From: Neonectria sp. B-13
Taxonomy: Eukaryota; Ascomycota; Sordariomycetes; Hypocreales; Nectriaceae
Assembly: GCA_002682825.1 (NCBI GenBank)
Contig: NOKP01000009.1
Location: 1,426,001 to 1,490,000 of the forward strand
Reading direction: 5' to 3'
Length of the DNA stretch: 64,000 bases
A model generated the notes under the pieces. The model was not told the origin of the DNA, ran no database searches, and worked only from the letters and a program-made list of their open reading frames with translations. Of the stretch, positions 34,101 through 44,723 are shown piece by piece. Position numbers and translations under genes: made by a program. Position 1 is the first letter of the stretch. Every line of letters starts with the position of its first letter.

Positions 34101-35545
34101 ACGCGGTGTGGCCAATGGCTTTCCGTTGTTCACGGGCCGTGGATGACGGTGACTCGAGGCAAAATCGCTTGCAGTCCATTTCCTCGTCGACCAGCTTGCT
34201 ATGAATTCGGGCGAGTGGTTTTAGGTGCTTGTCTGCGGTTTTCTCAACGTTCGGGCGGCTGCTGACTTGAATATCCCGCCTTCGAGGTTTCGAATACCCG
34301 AGCGTGATGTTGTGTAGTCGCGCTCCACTGACATGCAAGTCGAGTCGCAGATCATTCGGAGCTGCCTGACGCGGAAGAGAGGGGATTACCTTTGCCATCT
34401 TGAGTTTCTGTAGGCCCCAAGCAGCCTCGACAAGTTCGGTTGCGTCTTGGACGAACTTTTGGAGCCAAGGGCTTACATGGCGGAAGAGGTACTCGACCCG
34501 AGCAGCTGTGGCGGGTCCTTGGGAACGCTCCTTGTCGACCTCGAGCTTGACAACTCGGCGGCAAATCTTTCTCTTCAAGTAGTCGAGGCGCTCAATATTC
34601 GTCGATGGGCCTTGAGTATCGTGGCAGAACGCAGCAAGAAGGTATGCTACGAAGAACTTGTACTCGGCACGGCCGACTTCATCACCCAGTCGTTGGCAGA
34701 GGTAGCGTGAGATTGCCACCCGCAACACCAGCCAATACGGGAGTCGTCTCCAAGGCTTCTTGGCGTTCTTCCAGCAAACATCATCTCTGATCATCTTTTG
34801 CATCCGCTTCGGAGCAAACCGGCGACCATTCTCTTCAAGAAGTCCCATCAACATGGATGTGATTAGGGAAGGTTCGGGAGTGTTGCGATACTCGACGATC
34901 ATGGCACCAGCCTTGAACGTGTGTGCTGAAAAGTCATGGACAGACTCGCGCGAAGTGCTCTCAAGAAACTTTGAGAGATTGTTGATGAAACCTTCATCGA
35001 GAAAAGTTGACATTGGGACGGCAACTGCACATCCAGGGAAATCCCACTGGAGGGCATTTTCGGCGGCCAAAATGTCCTCATTTCGAGCCGAAGTCTCGAA
35101 AGCCTCGAAGATGACGGATGGTCCAAGAACAGAACTACTCGGGTCAGTGGCAAGTCCGTCAATGAGGGCAGGCAACTTACTCGCGTGACCTCCGGATGAA
35201 CAAGGCACAGTTCTGGCACTGAACGTGAACAACGATAAAGTCGGTTTCCGATAGAGCGTTGAGTTCTCTCGCAAGACTGGAGCAATCGATACGCCCACGA
35301 AAATTGATGGCCTTTGTGGCCTGAATGCTGCGGCCCACAGCGTCCCAAATAGGCCCAAACTCGTTCTTTGGCAAGTTTCGCATGTGCCGAGCGGATCCCA
35401 AGACGCGTTCAATCAGTTCATTCTCGACATCGACGATGTTCGGGTCTTGGCGGTGGGGAAGCCGGGGAGGGAGAACAAAATGGTTGTACAGAGCATCATT
35501 GACGGACAGGTCAGGGTGCTGAAATCCCGGGGCTGAGGTCGCCAT
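25199..35545 (-). CDS. Giant DUF6606-DUF3638-DUF3645 protein with SF2 helicase-like motifs
   Basis: Eleven exons on the minus strand: 35545-35181, 35134-33288, 33236-32047, 31972-31873, 31825-31648, 31598-28867, 28797-27029, 26985-26892, 26846-26720, 26674-26038, 25990-25199. All ten introns (43-74 nt) have GT-AG ends and joining phases; 3276 residues. N-terminus 'DALYNHFVLPPRLPH' is the DUF6606 start. The second half (DUF3638/DUF3645) shows 'MNMGQGKTSCIIPMVAAAL' (Walker A, Lys2139), 'DILDESDYT' (2262-2270, Walker B-like), 'DEAHTRGTDLKLP' (2726-2738, motif V-like) and 'QAAMRLRQLG' (motif VI-like). A zinc-like CPRCRW lies in the N-terminal half. The C-terminal 100 residues are Asp/Gly-rich and disordered. 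Family function is not established; an ATP-driven nucleic-acid or protein remodeller is inference. Confidence 0.92.
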
Positions 35546-37075
35546 GGTGCATTCACAGAAGTAAAGAAAGCGAAAAGAAAGCGGTGTTAGGGATCAGAGC
35601 AGCGATATGGCAGAGTGAGCACAAGGGCAAGGCGGACGAAGCACCTTGGTGACGTGACAAGAACAAAAGAACAAGAAACACAGGGCAGTACAGTAATGTG
35701 ACGGAAAGACAAAACAACAAGACAGAAAGGGCAGTGGGATGGCAGAGTGAACAAAAGAACAAAACAAGGTAAATGCGAGCCTAACACGGTTGCGAAGATC
35801 AACCACTTGAATCAAAGACCGGCTTGGTGGCCAGCCGAGTTGTCTCTTCTCCAAGTGCACGAGGCAAAGGTGGCAACGAAGTTGGTTCAGCAGTTCGGAA
35901 ACGAAGATGAAGAAGAATAACGCGATCCTCTCGTCCTAAGTCGAATTTGGGTCTTGACCGTGGATAGTCGTCTCGAGGTTCTTGGGTGTGGTTCAAGCTG
36001 ATGTAAGTGCGTAGTGGTGAGGGTGAGGAAGAAGGAAAGGGCAGAATGACGAGGGGAAAAGGAGGAAAGTTGTACAGGAGAAGAAATTCACGCTCCCGCC
36101 TCTGATTCACCAACAGAAAACGAGAGGCCAAACGAGAGGCCAAACGCGAGGCTGCCAGCCGTCAAACGGTTGACGGCAGCTGGCGGTTTGGGCGTTGGCA
36201 GGGGGGAGCTGGCAGAGGAGCCGGTGTTTCTGCACGTGATGGCCGGCGTGAACAACACTCGGTTTAATGCCTTGCTCATATCTCACTCGTCTGTCACTAC
36301 GCCATCGAGTTTGTTTGCTATGTTCGTAGGACATCAACCAATGAGCAGTGCAGATGCCAGCCTCGTCCGTTTGGAACTCGTCACTCGCGCGGCAATCAAA
36401 GGCGGCGCTGCATCATCAAGCAGCCAGAGATCCACCAGAGCCGAGTTGTCAACTCCAGCCCGAACCTTGGCCTGGTACACTTCCTGACGGCTCTTCGGGA
36501 GCCCGCAGCCTTAGGCCTTGTTGCCTACATGACGAGTACCGCCTATTCGAACAATGTCGGCCCCTTGGTCGGCCTCCTGCATGGCGCAGCAAAAACAAGA
36601 CCAACAGAAGCAAACAGCCAACGTCATGTCCATGTACGTTTCTGTTTGTGATTCGACGTGGACTGACGCGCGGCATACTTGGCGAGCCGAGTCGATGCAA
36701 ACCGCCGTGAAGTGGGTGATAAGTCACAAGTGATTCGCTGATAGGCTGACAGCCGTTTCGTCCACCACCTGTGTCGGCTGCGTGCTCAAAGGCCGGTCTA
36801 TTGACATCTAGACTGTGTCGTTCCTTTGTCACCCCGTATTGTTTTCTTCTCAGCTGACGGCTAACTGCAGAACGTCTCAGGTGACAGGCGTGTCCGATGG
36901 GTGCTCTAACACCAAGCATGGTGGACGATTCGAGGATTGCGGTACAAAGTTCACGGCAACTTTAGCCATTGTTCCAAGTCACAAGAAAGACTGGCAAGTT
37001 CACGCAAAGCTACTTTGTCAATCTCGTTGCTATTCTGCAGACTTTTATCCAAGGGTTTCTTCAGTCCATTCAACC
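35546..37075. promoter_or_regulatory. 1.5-kb upstream region of the giant gene
   Basis: Bases 35560-35800 are purine-rich on the plus strand (AACAAAAGAACAAG runs), thus CT-rich in the sense of the giant gene, as expected of its 5' leader. A unit close to ATGGCAGAGTGA(G/A)CA occurs at about 35608 and 35738. At 36119-36150 CGAGAGGCCAAA is repeated, followed by an inverted repeat at 36154-36184. No convincing gene is seen; bases 36190-37075 hold nothing recognisable. Confidence 0.35.
36154..36184. repeat. Imperfect inverted repeat (hairpin candidate)
   Basis: Arms GCCAGCCGTCAA and TTGACGGCAGCTGGC flank ACGG; pairing is perfect but for a three-base bulge in the right arm. Confidence 0.5.
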
Positions 37076-38449
37076 CTAGATCTTCCCCTTCCAGTCCATA
37101 CCCTCCCGTCTCATCCACACCAACTTGGCCGCGGTCAAAAACAGCGTCCCCATGGCCAACGAAACCCCCGCGAACGTCTGGGCGCCCCAATACTTGCCCC
37201 CCTGCCTGTCGATGATGGCCCCGGCGATGGGAGGCCCCGTCAACACGGCGAAGCTCACGATGGTAAACGACATGCCCATGCGCACGCCAATCTTGCTCAG
37301 GTCCTTGGTCAGCAACGACACGCCCGTCGGGAACAAGCTCTGGATCGCCGCGGCTAGCGGTCCGTATATCACGGCCCAGGCGTACAGCCCTGTGCTGTCC
37401 TTGACGGCGATCCAGCAGAACATCAGCACGGACGCCGCGATTGTGTGCGGGATGAAGACGTTGATGGCTCCGATGCTGTCGGCCAGCCAAGCCGGCAGGA
37501 GTCGGCCGATGGCTCCGACTCCGTTGAGGATGAGAAGCAGGTTGAGCGACTCGGTGTAAGTCATCGGCTCGTCAAGGGCCTCTCTCGAGAACGAAGCAAT
37601 GTAGTAAAAGGCAAAATACACTCCCCAATATCCCATAAAGCATCCGATCGTGTAGAAGGTGTACTCGAGCTCGCTAAACGCAGACAGGTCCACCATGGAT
37701 GCGGATCGACGCGGCTTGATCCGCGGCTTCACCAACACCAACGCAACCAGCAAAGACCCCAGCTGGATAAACGCCGCGGCTCGCAACGTCCACGCAAAGC
37801 CTGCCCGCGGGAGCAGCTGTCGCACCAGAGTGGGAAACACAAGCCCACCAGTAACGCTCCCGCACGCCGCAATGCCCATGGCCAGCGCTCGCCGCCGCGC
37901 AAAGTACGTCGACAGCACGGCCAGCACAGGACAGAACAGACAGCCGTTGCCGACACCCACGCACACGCCCTGGGCGAGCAGGAACTGCCAGTACTCGGTG
38001 CACATCGATGTAGCTAGGACGCCGAGGACCTGCAGCATGATGCCGGTGGCAAAAACCAGGCGGAAGTGGCCCGCGTCGACGAGCCGTCCTGTCAACGTGC
38101 CGACGAAGAAGAGCAGGAAGACGGTGATGGAGCCGATCCACGAGGTCTCGCTGGCGGGTCGCCCGAGGAGCTCCTTGTAGTATGTCTGGAAGACGCCGAA
38201 GGAGTTGATCCAGCCCCATGTGTTCATGAAGACCAAGTGGCCTGCAAAACACACGCACCAAGCTCTCAGACCGCCATCAGGAGGCGGCAGAGCTCTTTCA
38301 TCTCTAGCATCTCTGTCTTCTAGTGGTCTTGAGTTGTCGTTCGTATTGTTGCTGTTGCCATTCCCATGAGCAATCTGAAGGTCTCCGAAGGCACAGGCCT
38401 GGTCATGTTGTTCGTTCTGCCCCGTCCCTGGATTCCTCTCCCCAGGCAT
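37076..38449 (-). CDS. Major facilitator, monocarboxylate transporter (MCT/SLC16-like) family
   Basis: Single exon, 457 residues. After a polar cytosolic N-terminus (1-55) comes the MCT signature 'PPPDGGLRAWCVCFAGHL', and twelve hydrophobic helices can be followed to the C-terminus. Conserved landmarks are 'WGWINSFGVFQTYY', 'SWIGSITVFLLFFVGTLTGRL', 'GVCVGVGNGCLFCPVLAVLSTYF' and 'RRALAMGIAACGSVTGG'. Fungal members carry carboxylates, riboflavin, siderophore-like or unknown solutes, often without proton coupling shown; the substrate here cannot be inferred. No biosynthetic neighbour suggests a metabolite. Confidence 0.9.
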   Translation of the reverse strand: MPGERNPGTGQNEQHDQACAFGDLQIAHGNGNSNNTNDNSRPLEDRDARDERALPPPDGGLRAWCVCFAGHLVFMNTWGWINSFGVFQTYYKELLGRPASETSWIGSITVFLLFFVGTLTGRLVDAGHFRLVFATGIMLQVLGVLATSMCTEYWQFLLAQGVCVGVGNGCLFCPVLAVLSTYFARRRALAMGIAACGSVTGGLVFPTLVRQLLPRAGFAWTLRAAAFIQLGSLLVALVLVKPRIKPRRSASMVDLSAFSELEYTFYTIGCFMGYWGVYFAFYYIASFSREALDEPMTYTESLNLLLILNGVGAIGRLLPAWLADSIGAINVFIPHTIAASVLMFCWIAVKDSTGLYAWAVIYGPLAAAIQSLFPTGVSLLTKDLSKIGVRMGMSFTIVSFAVLTGPPIAGAIIDRQGGKYWGAQTFAGVSLAMGTLFLTAAKLVWMRREGMDWKGKI

Positions 38450-39728
38450 GCTGTAGTACGAGGAGAACCTACAGTTTCCTTTTATATTCGGTGAGTTGTT
38501 TTTCAGGTTATGTTTTGTATGGTCTTGAGACTTCGGTCCGCTTCGTGAAATAGGGGTGGGTGTTGTTGATTCGCTTTGACAGTCGATCTCGGCCGTTTCT
38601 GTTGATGGGCGGTGTATTTGTTCGTGAATTCAGATCAACTTATACGAAATATGGTACAATGTTCCTCTGTTCGCTTCCCGGGTTGCTGTAGATGTTCCAA
38701 GTGGTCCTGTTCGACTATCCCAACTCACACACGGGAACAACCAGTCTAGATTATATACCCTGAAAAAACGTAGAGTCAGAACAAAACCGTTTCCACTGGA
38801 TCCGATATCTGAACTACGCCCTGCGCCCTGCCAGCATCGTTCCCAAGTTCCCCTAAGCCCACTACTCCCAGCCAAGCGGAACCCGATCCCCATATCGCAT
38901 CGCGGCCGCTCCGCAGAACGGATTCATATTCTGGGCAAAACGGTCAACCCATTGGCAATTTGCTCCAAGCTCATATCCATCCTTACAGTCGGGGCTCAAA
39001 AGTAGCCCCGGCCAAGTCTAAGAATCGTCGTTATCTTGATCCACCATTAGATAGCATCAACTAGTGTTGTCTGGAGTCATTGTCGACCGGGAATAAGTGC
39101 GGCTACGTCCGGCTTGCGTCGGGCGTGAGCTGCGAAGTCGGGTTTATATATGGAATCTTATCTTGAAATCTTGCAACTAGCCTGTGCAACGACATAGATC
39201 CGATCTAACGGGAGTTTTGCTTCGTTCATTGCTCATCCTGGCTCTTTAATCTAATTCTCTAGCGATGATTCTTGTCAAACTCACCGGAGATCCGATCCTC
39301 CGACCAACGCCGTCGGTAATAATCCATGGAACGCTTCGCACATACTAAAGTCAGCCAGTCATGTTATCATGTTCGCAGGCACCGTCATAGTAACATCAAA
39401 GATTCATACGTGGTCTACAAGCCGTGTTCGTATCCTAACCATCATCTCGGATGTACAGCATGTTCCGGGTACTCTTTTCGCTTCAAGAGCCTCATACCTA
39501 GCAAAAACTCGACCTCAAATAAACCCAGTTCGCAGCAAAGCCTCCCTTCCATTCCATGGATATTTGCTTCCAATTCCACAAAGAAATGCATCCCGTCCGC
39601 AGCTTGACTCCATGAAATGCCTCTCCAGCCATTTGTAAAGTGTCCCGTTCCGATATCGTCCAGTCCTTGCACCAAGACTCGCTCCATCGCGGTCACCCAT
39701 TACTCGGGTGTTTCTTGGGCCACGGTCC
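38450..39728. other. Intergenic region, 1.28 kb
   Basis: Promoter of the MFS gene and 3' flank of chs4. No gene, repeat or RNA is recognised; short open frames (for example 39326-39607) lack any domain. Confidence 0.35.
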
Positions 39729-42700
39729 TTACATGACGACCTGTACGAGACGGGTTAGTTGCGTTCATGAAACAGATTGGGAAAAACTTACGCAGTCGCC
39801 TTCTTGCTTGCCCTGCGGGATACCCATATCCTCAAAGGTGGCTGGGCCCTTGCCTGCGGCCGCGCTCTTGCCCGCCTTGGACGGCGGCGCCGATGCATTG
39901 CTGGGAACAGGACTCGGCTTGCTCTCGGGTCTCTGAGCCTGGATCGGCGGCGCACTGCCCATTCTACCCGGCCCTCCGGCACCTGCAGCCATGGGAGGCC
40001 GAGGCTGCGCACTGGAGGTCCGAGGTGGGTTTCCAGACGCCCCTGGTCCTCCAGGCCCTCCGGGTGCTCCGTATCCGCCAGGTCCCCCGGGTCCTCCATA
40101 TCCTCCGGGTCCTCCGGGTCCTCCATGTCCTCCTCCAGACGGTCCCTTGAGAGGAGGTGATTGCAGAGGGGGTGATTGTAGGGGAGGTGATTGTAGAGGA
40201 GGCTGGCCTTGCTGGTTCTGAGGCAGGGAACTCATCCGCTCAGGTCGACCGGCGGCGCCAGGCACACGAGAGAAGCGCTCGTAGTTCGGGCCCTGTCCAG
40301 GAGGGAACTGACCACCTGGAGGTGGTTTCTGAAGCCGGCCGCCATCGGGACCACCGGGCGGGTAAGGGGCTGAGTTGGCCGATCGCCCGTACGCGTCGTC
40401 CTCGGGGTAGGGACGTCCGCCGGGCCCACCAGGTCCGCTGGGTCCTCCAGGTCCTCCGGGTCCACCACGGCCACCGGGACCGCCCGGTCCGGGAGGACCT
40501 TGCCGGAAGTTCCCGCCAGGCCCACCCTGTGCATCCCAACCGCCAGACGAGGCTCTAGCACGTGGGTCGGGACCACGCGGGTCGGGACGGCCAGGGCCGG
40601 GAGGCACGAGGTTGCCCATGGACTGGGACGCGGGCATTGGCCGCGGGCCACCGGTCTGGGGCTTGATGCCAAAGGCACTGGAAGGTCGATCCGCCGGTGG
40701 TCCCTGGCCGAATCGTGGTCCGTTGTTGTACTGCGGAGACCTGGGGTTTCGCACGTCGTCCTCCGGGTAGGGCGCCGTAGACTTGGAACGGAAGTTGAGG
40801 GGCTGTGGCCTGTCATCTTCCGGATAAGGAGCCGCCGATTGTGGCCGAGCCACCGGCTGGTTGGCATCGAGCCGGACGTTGAAGGCCGGGGGCCGATCGC
40901 CGGCGGGTATGACAAAGGAAGCCCGCGAGGGATCGGGGAAGTTGACGTGCTCGGATACGAGAGTGGGCTGAAGCCCCAGGGAGGAACCGGCACCAGGGGT
41001 GACACGGGCAGTATTGGCGGCGGACTGCTTGATTTGGGGCGGGGCGTCGGAGTTGGGAGATGCAGGTCTGCTGTTCTCGCTAAGCGTAGGCATCTGCTGG
41101 GGTTGCTTGAATCGTTCGGGTCTTGCGCCTCGCTGAGATCCATGTTGTGACTTGATTCGGGTCAGCGTCGTCGTCTCGTGGTCCGCCTTGGACAGCGCCT
41201 TGTCATCGTTGAGAGACTCCAGTCGGCCGACGGCATCTTTGTTGCCGTGTTCGGCGGCGATCTGGTACCACTTCCGCGCCTCTGTGACGCTCTTCTCGAC
41301 GTGGATACCGATTTCGTTGTAGTAACCCATGGCAAACTCTCCCGTGGGCAGCTTGGCCGCAGCGGCTTCCTGTGCGTACTTGTAGGCCAGCGACTCATTC
41401 TTCTTGAAAACGCCCTCGTATCCGAACAAGAACCATCGGCTGACGCCCAAGGCAGCCTCGGGGAGACCCTGCTTGGCAGCAAGGCCATAGTAATGCAGCG
41501 AAAAGGAAGGGTTGAACTCGCAACCAAACTGGCAAAGCTCAAAGGCCTGGCCCATCTTGAGCTGCGCCTTAGCGAAGCCCAAGTAGGCGGCCTTTTCAAT
41601 GTACATCTTGGACGTCTGCGGGTTGGCTTGAAGCAGACCCTCGGGGATGGTGATGTCGGGGAGGTCGCGGCCGATGAGCATGCCGTAGACATAGGCACCC
41701 TGAGGGGCGTCCTCGTCGGAGCTATCAGCGGCACCCTGTATCCGCTCCAGACCCGTCTGGTAATCCTTGGACTCGCCGTGCTGGCCCAGCAGGCTCATCA
41801 TTCCCATACGGTAGAGGGATGCGGAGTCCTTCAGGCTGAGGCCGCGGTAGTAGTGTTCCTTGGCCTTGGACATGTCGTTGGACTGCTCGTACAGCATGCC
41901 CATTCGATACTCGGATCGGCCATGGCCGAGGTCAGCGGCTCGCTTATAGCCGCTGTAGGCCTCGCGCTTGTCAACACGGTTACCGAATTTACCAAACTCG
42001 AGCCATTTGGACCGCATGTACAGAGCCTCAGGGTGCTCCTGCTGGGAGAGATATGTGATGATGTTGATGGCGTCGAGGCGCAGTTCGTGTTCTATCCGAG
42101 GGGTGGCGGGGCGGGGTCTGTCGCCACAGTCTCGAGTGATTTCGTCCTGGGAGATCTCGGCCCAGGTGAGGACGTCGCGGGCCCAGGTGATTTGCATGGA
42201 GACGTTCTGGGAGTGGAGGACATGCTTGCGGGCGTTCCACAGGATCTCCTCCTTCTCCTCGTCGGTTGGGGGGATGTTGTCGCCCTTGACCTTGGGGAAG
42301 GGCGAGAAGGAGGGCGCGTCCCAGTTCATGGTTTCGAGACGGTCGGACCGGCCGTCGTTGGTGGTCTGGTAGGCTCTGATGTCGTCGTCGGAGACGGTAG
42401 CGGCACCCATGGACCGGGGCGGGTCGGCTCCGCGGGGGTTGATGTAGGTCGAGAGGGAAGGCTCACGGCCGTGACGCGGACCAGGTTCGGCGTCGGATCG
42501 GGGCTCGACAGAGGTAGCTTCGAGCTCCATGCGCTGGAGGTCCTCCTGCATGTTTTGAGGGACCTGAGGGGTTACCCTAGATACGAGGACAAGAATCGTC
42601 AGCGGGCCCCACTTCACCGTAGCGACCGGATTGGGCCAGGTTAAGGGAAAGGAGCAGAGGGGAGGCCAGGGATCTGGGGAAAGCGGGAAGCCGGAAATGG

Positions 42701-44723
42701 GGGGAAGATGAAAGCAGAAGCGGCAAGACACAAAGAGTGAGGTGAAGAGAGAGAGAGAGAGAGCAACTCACCTTTGGGGGGCCGGAGCGACAACCTCGGG
42801 CATATAATAGTCATCGAAGCCGCCGGGGACAAAGGTCGCACCTAGCTGTGGGGGAGCCATGTCGTTGGGCTGGCCGTCTGTCGGGGAGGAAGTGAGATGT
42901 CAGCAAAGGGGATGGGGAAGTTGGATAGTGAATGGGCCCTGGCTGGTTTTTCGGGAGATGAAAGCTGACCGGCGTGGTGGCCGATGTATTGCTGCAGAAG
43001 CGGCGCACCCCCTCCTTGGATCGAGCCGGGCTGGCGAGCTGCGTGAGCGTGCGTGCGTGCGTTGCTTGTTTGCTTTCTTTGAATGATTGGTGGCGACTAT
43101 ACTTCGTAGCGGCAGCGCGGCGGGCAGATTCACATTTGAGGAGGAAACGAGGAACACGGCAGACAAGGGCCTAGACGGCGCGAGCAACAGGCAGAGGCAG
43201 AGGGTTGAAAGTGAGGGCACCGAGGGCGAGTGAGACTGGCTCCAACAGCCAAACAGACGGCGGGTGAGGCAGCTCGACGGGGAACTGAAGGGATCCAGAT
43301 AATCGCCGACAAATGGAAAACGTAACGGGGACTAGCAGGCGTGTTCCCAGGGGGTGAGCGGGCAGGCAGGGGGCCTGTAGCTTGTGGGCTGTAGCTGTCG
43401 GCTGTAGTAGGCTGGACTCCGTAGGCTGTAGGCTGTCGGCCGTCGATGATGCCAACTCGCCAAGCGCCGTTTCGCTGGGGGTGGGCGGATTGGCGGATTA
43501 TGCTGATGCGGGAGATACGAGCTGAGCGTTGAGACTCGAGAGCGGAGCTGTGGGAGCGGCACCGGGACTTGGGGCTTGGAGCTTGGGGCTTGGGACTCGG
43601 GAGCGGAGCGCAGCGGCAGCCGGGAGAGTCGTCGTAACGAGACGGGAACAATGTCCGGGAAGGATGGATGATGGATCAGGCCTGAGAGGGGTCGCCGGGG
43701 ATCAATACGTGTATGTATAACAATAGGAGAGCGCCGTCGCTGGCTTGTTTTGTTGTTGGTGTACGCCATGCCGAGAACCAGAGGCAGTGCCGCAGCGTCA
43801 GAATAACGACGCCTAGTGAGCCAGCCCAGACGCCGTCCCGCTGAGTTGCTAGGGTGCGTGCGGTCCCTGTGCAGGCTGCAGGCTGCAGGGCTTGGGGCGT
43901 GTGGTTTGGGCACTGGGCTCCATCTTTGGGGTTCGGTGGTGTCTATTCGTAGCGCATTGCTCCATGAGGTAGCTTGCTCGCGGGCTCTCTGAGCCTCTCA
44001 GGTGCGTCTCCAGTGTCTCCAGTGTCTGCGAGTGTCTGAGGCCTCTCCCTAGCCTCTAGCCTTCAGCCTTCAGCCTCCAGCTCCAGCCTCTAGTTCAGTA
44101 GCTCGCTGACATGAGCCTCGAGGCTGGACCTGCTGGGGGCGGCCTGGACCGGGGCCACCGGGCTTCTGGAAGACCAGGTGGCTGTGCGTTGGGCATCGAA
44201 CTCTCCCATCCCCTTTCTCGGGAGCCGGGAGAGTTCTCCATTTTCCGTGGAGCTCCTTTAGAATCAGGGGCCATGTTCGTAGATGAGCTTGCGCGTTGTC
44301 TCGTGGCTTGGGACTCGCTCGATATTGAAGCCAGGGGTGTTTTGGCGGTCCGCCGGGTTCGAGTCGTACTGGGTAGTCTCACTTTGGGCCGTTCCTCTGC
44401 TCTGACTGGGATGTGGCCCTGTCGTACTAGATGTAACCGCCGCCAAGCCAGCGGCCAGCGAGGAAGTTCAATGTATTCGTAGTGGACGTCACCAAGAAAG
44501 CAAGCAACAAGGCACATGCACGCACGCACGCACGCCAGCACGCAGCCAACCAGCACGAACACCAAGAGCGCTTCTGCAGATCAGCTCTCACGGGAGGGGG
44601 GTATAGGGATGGCGATGACTATGACGGGGAGACGGGGGGCTGCTTACACGGTGGATGACTGGCAGCGGCTGAGCCATCGGCGTCACCCTTTCCGAGCTGC
44701 GCATACTGCTGATAGCTCGCCAT
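39729..44723 (-). CDS. chs4: Chitin synthase activator Chs4/Skt5 (Sel1 repeats, CaaX end)
   Basis: Minus-strand exons 44723-44648, 42877-42772, 42576-39792 and 39740-39729; 992 residues. Skt5/Chs4 binds and activates class IV (yeast Chs3-type) chitin synthase at the plasma membrane and bud neck or septum. Conserved: 'PPQLGATFVPGGFDDYYMP' encoded by exon 2; the Sel1 array at about 230-530 ('AYSGYKRAADLGHGRSEYRM', 'GFAKAQLKMGQAFE', 'EARKWYQIAAEHG'); and a Pro/Gly-rich tail with collagen-like GPGGPGG and SPPLQ repeats. The last exon is just GTCGTCATGTAA and gives the terminal CVVM, a CaaX prenylation box with Cys989. Exon 1 (MASYQQYAQLG...) is joined over a 1770-nt intron. Phase and splice sites agree, but this exon is less certain; the fallback start is the ATG near 42860. 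Confidence 0.87.
42878..44647 (-). other. Inferred 1.77-kb first intron of chs4, rich in short tandem repeats
   Basis: Sense-strand donor GTAAGC and acceptor CCGACAG, joined in phase (T + AC). It holds GGCTGTAG-type repeats (about 43370-43445), GGGGCTTGG-type repeats (about 43565-43610) and AGCCT(C/T)C heptamers (about 44035-44100). No coding frame in it is recognisable. Confidence 0.5.

Noticed and set aside
41178..42644. 488-codon plus-strand frame opposite chs4
   Set aside because: Antisense shadow of the Sel1-repeat exon, no recognisable fold.
43360..44100. CRISPR-like or mobile-element array suggested by short repeats in the chs4 intron
   Set aside because: Units are 7-10 bp, contiguous and degenerate without spacers; simple microsatellite-type sequence in a eukaryote.
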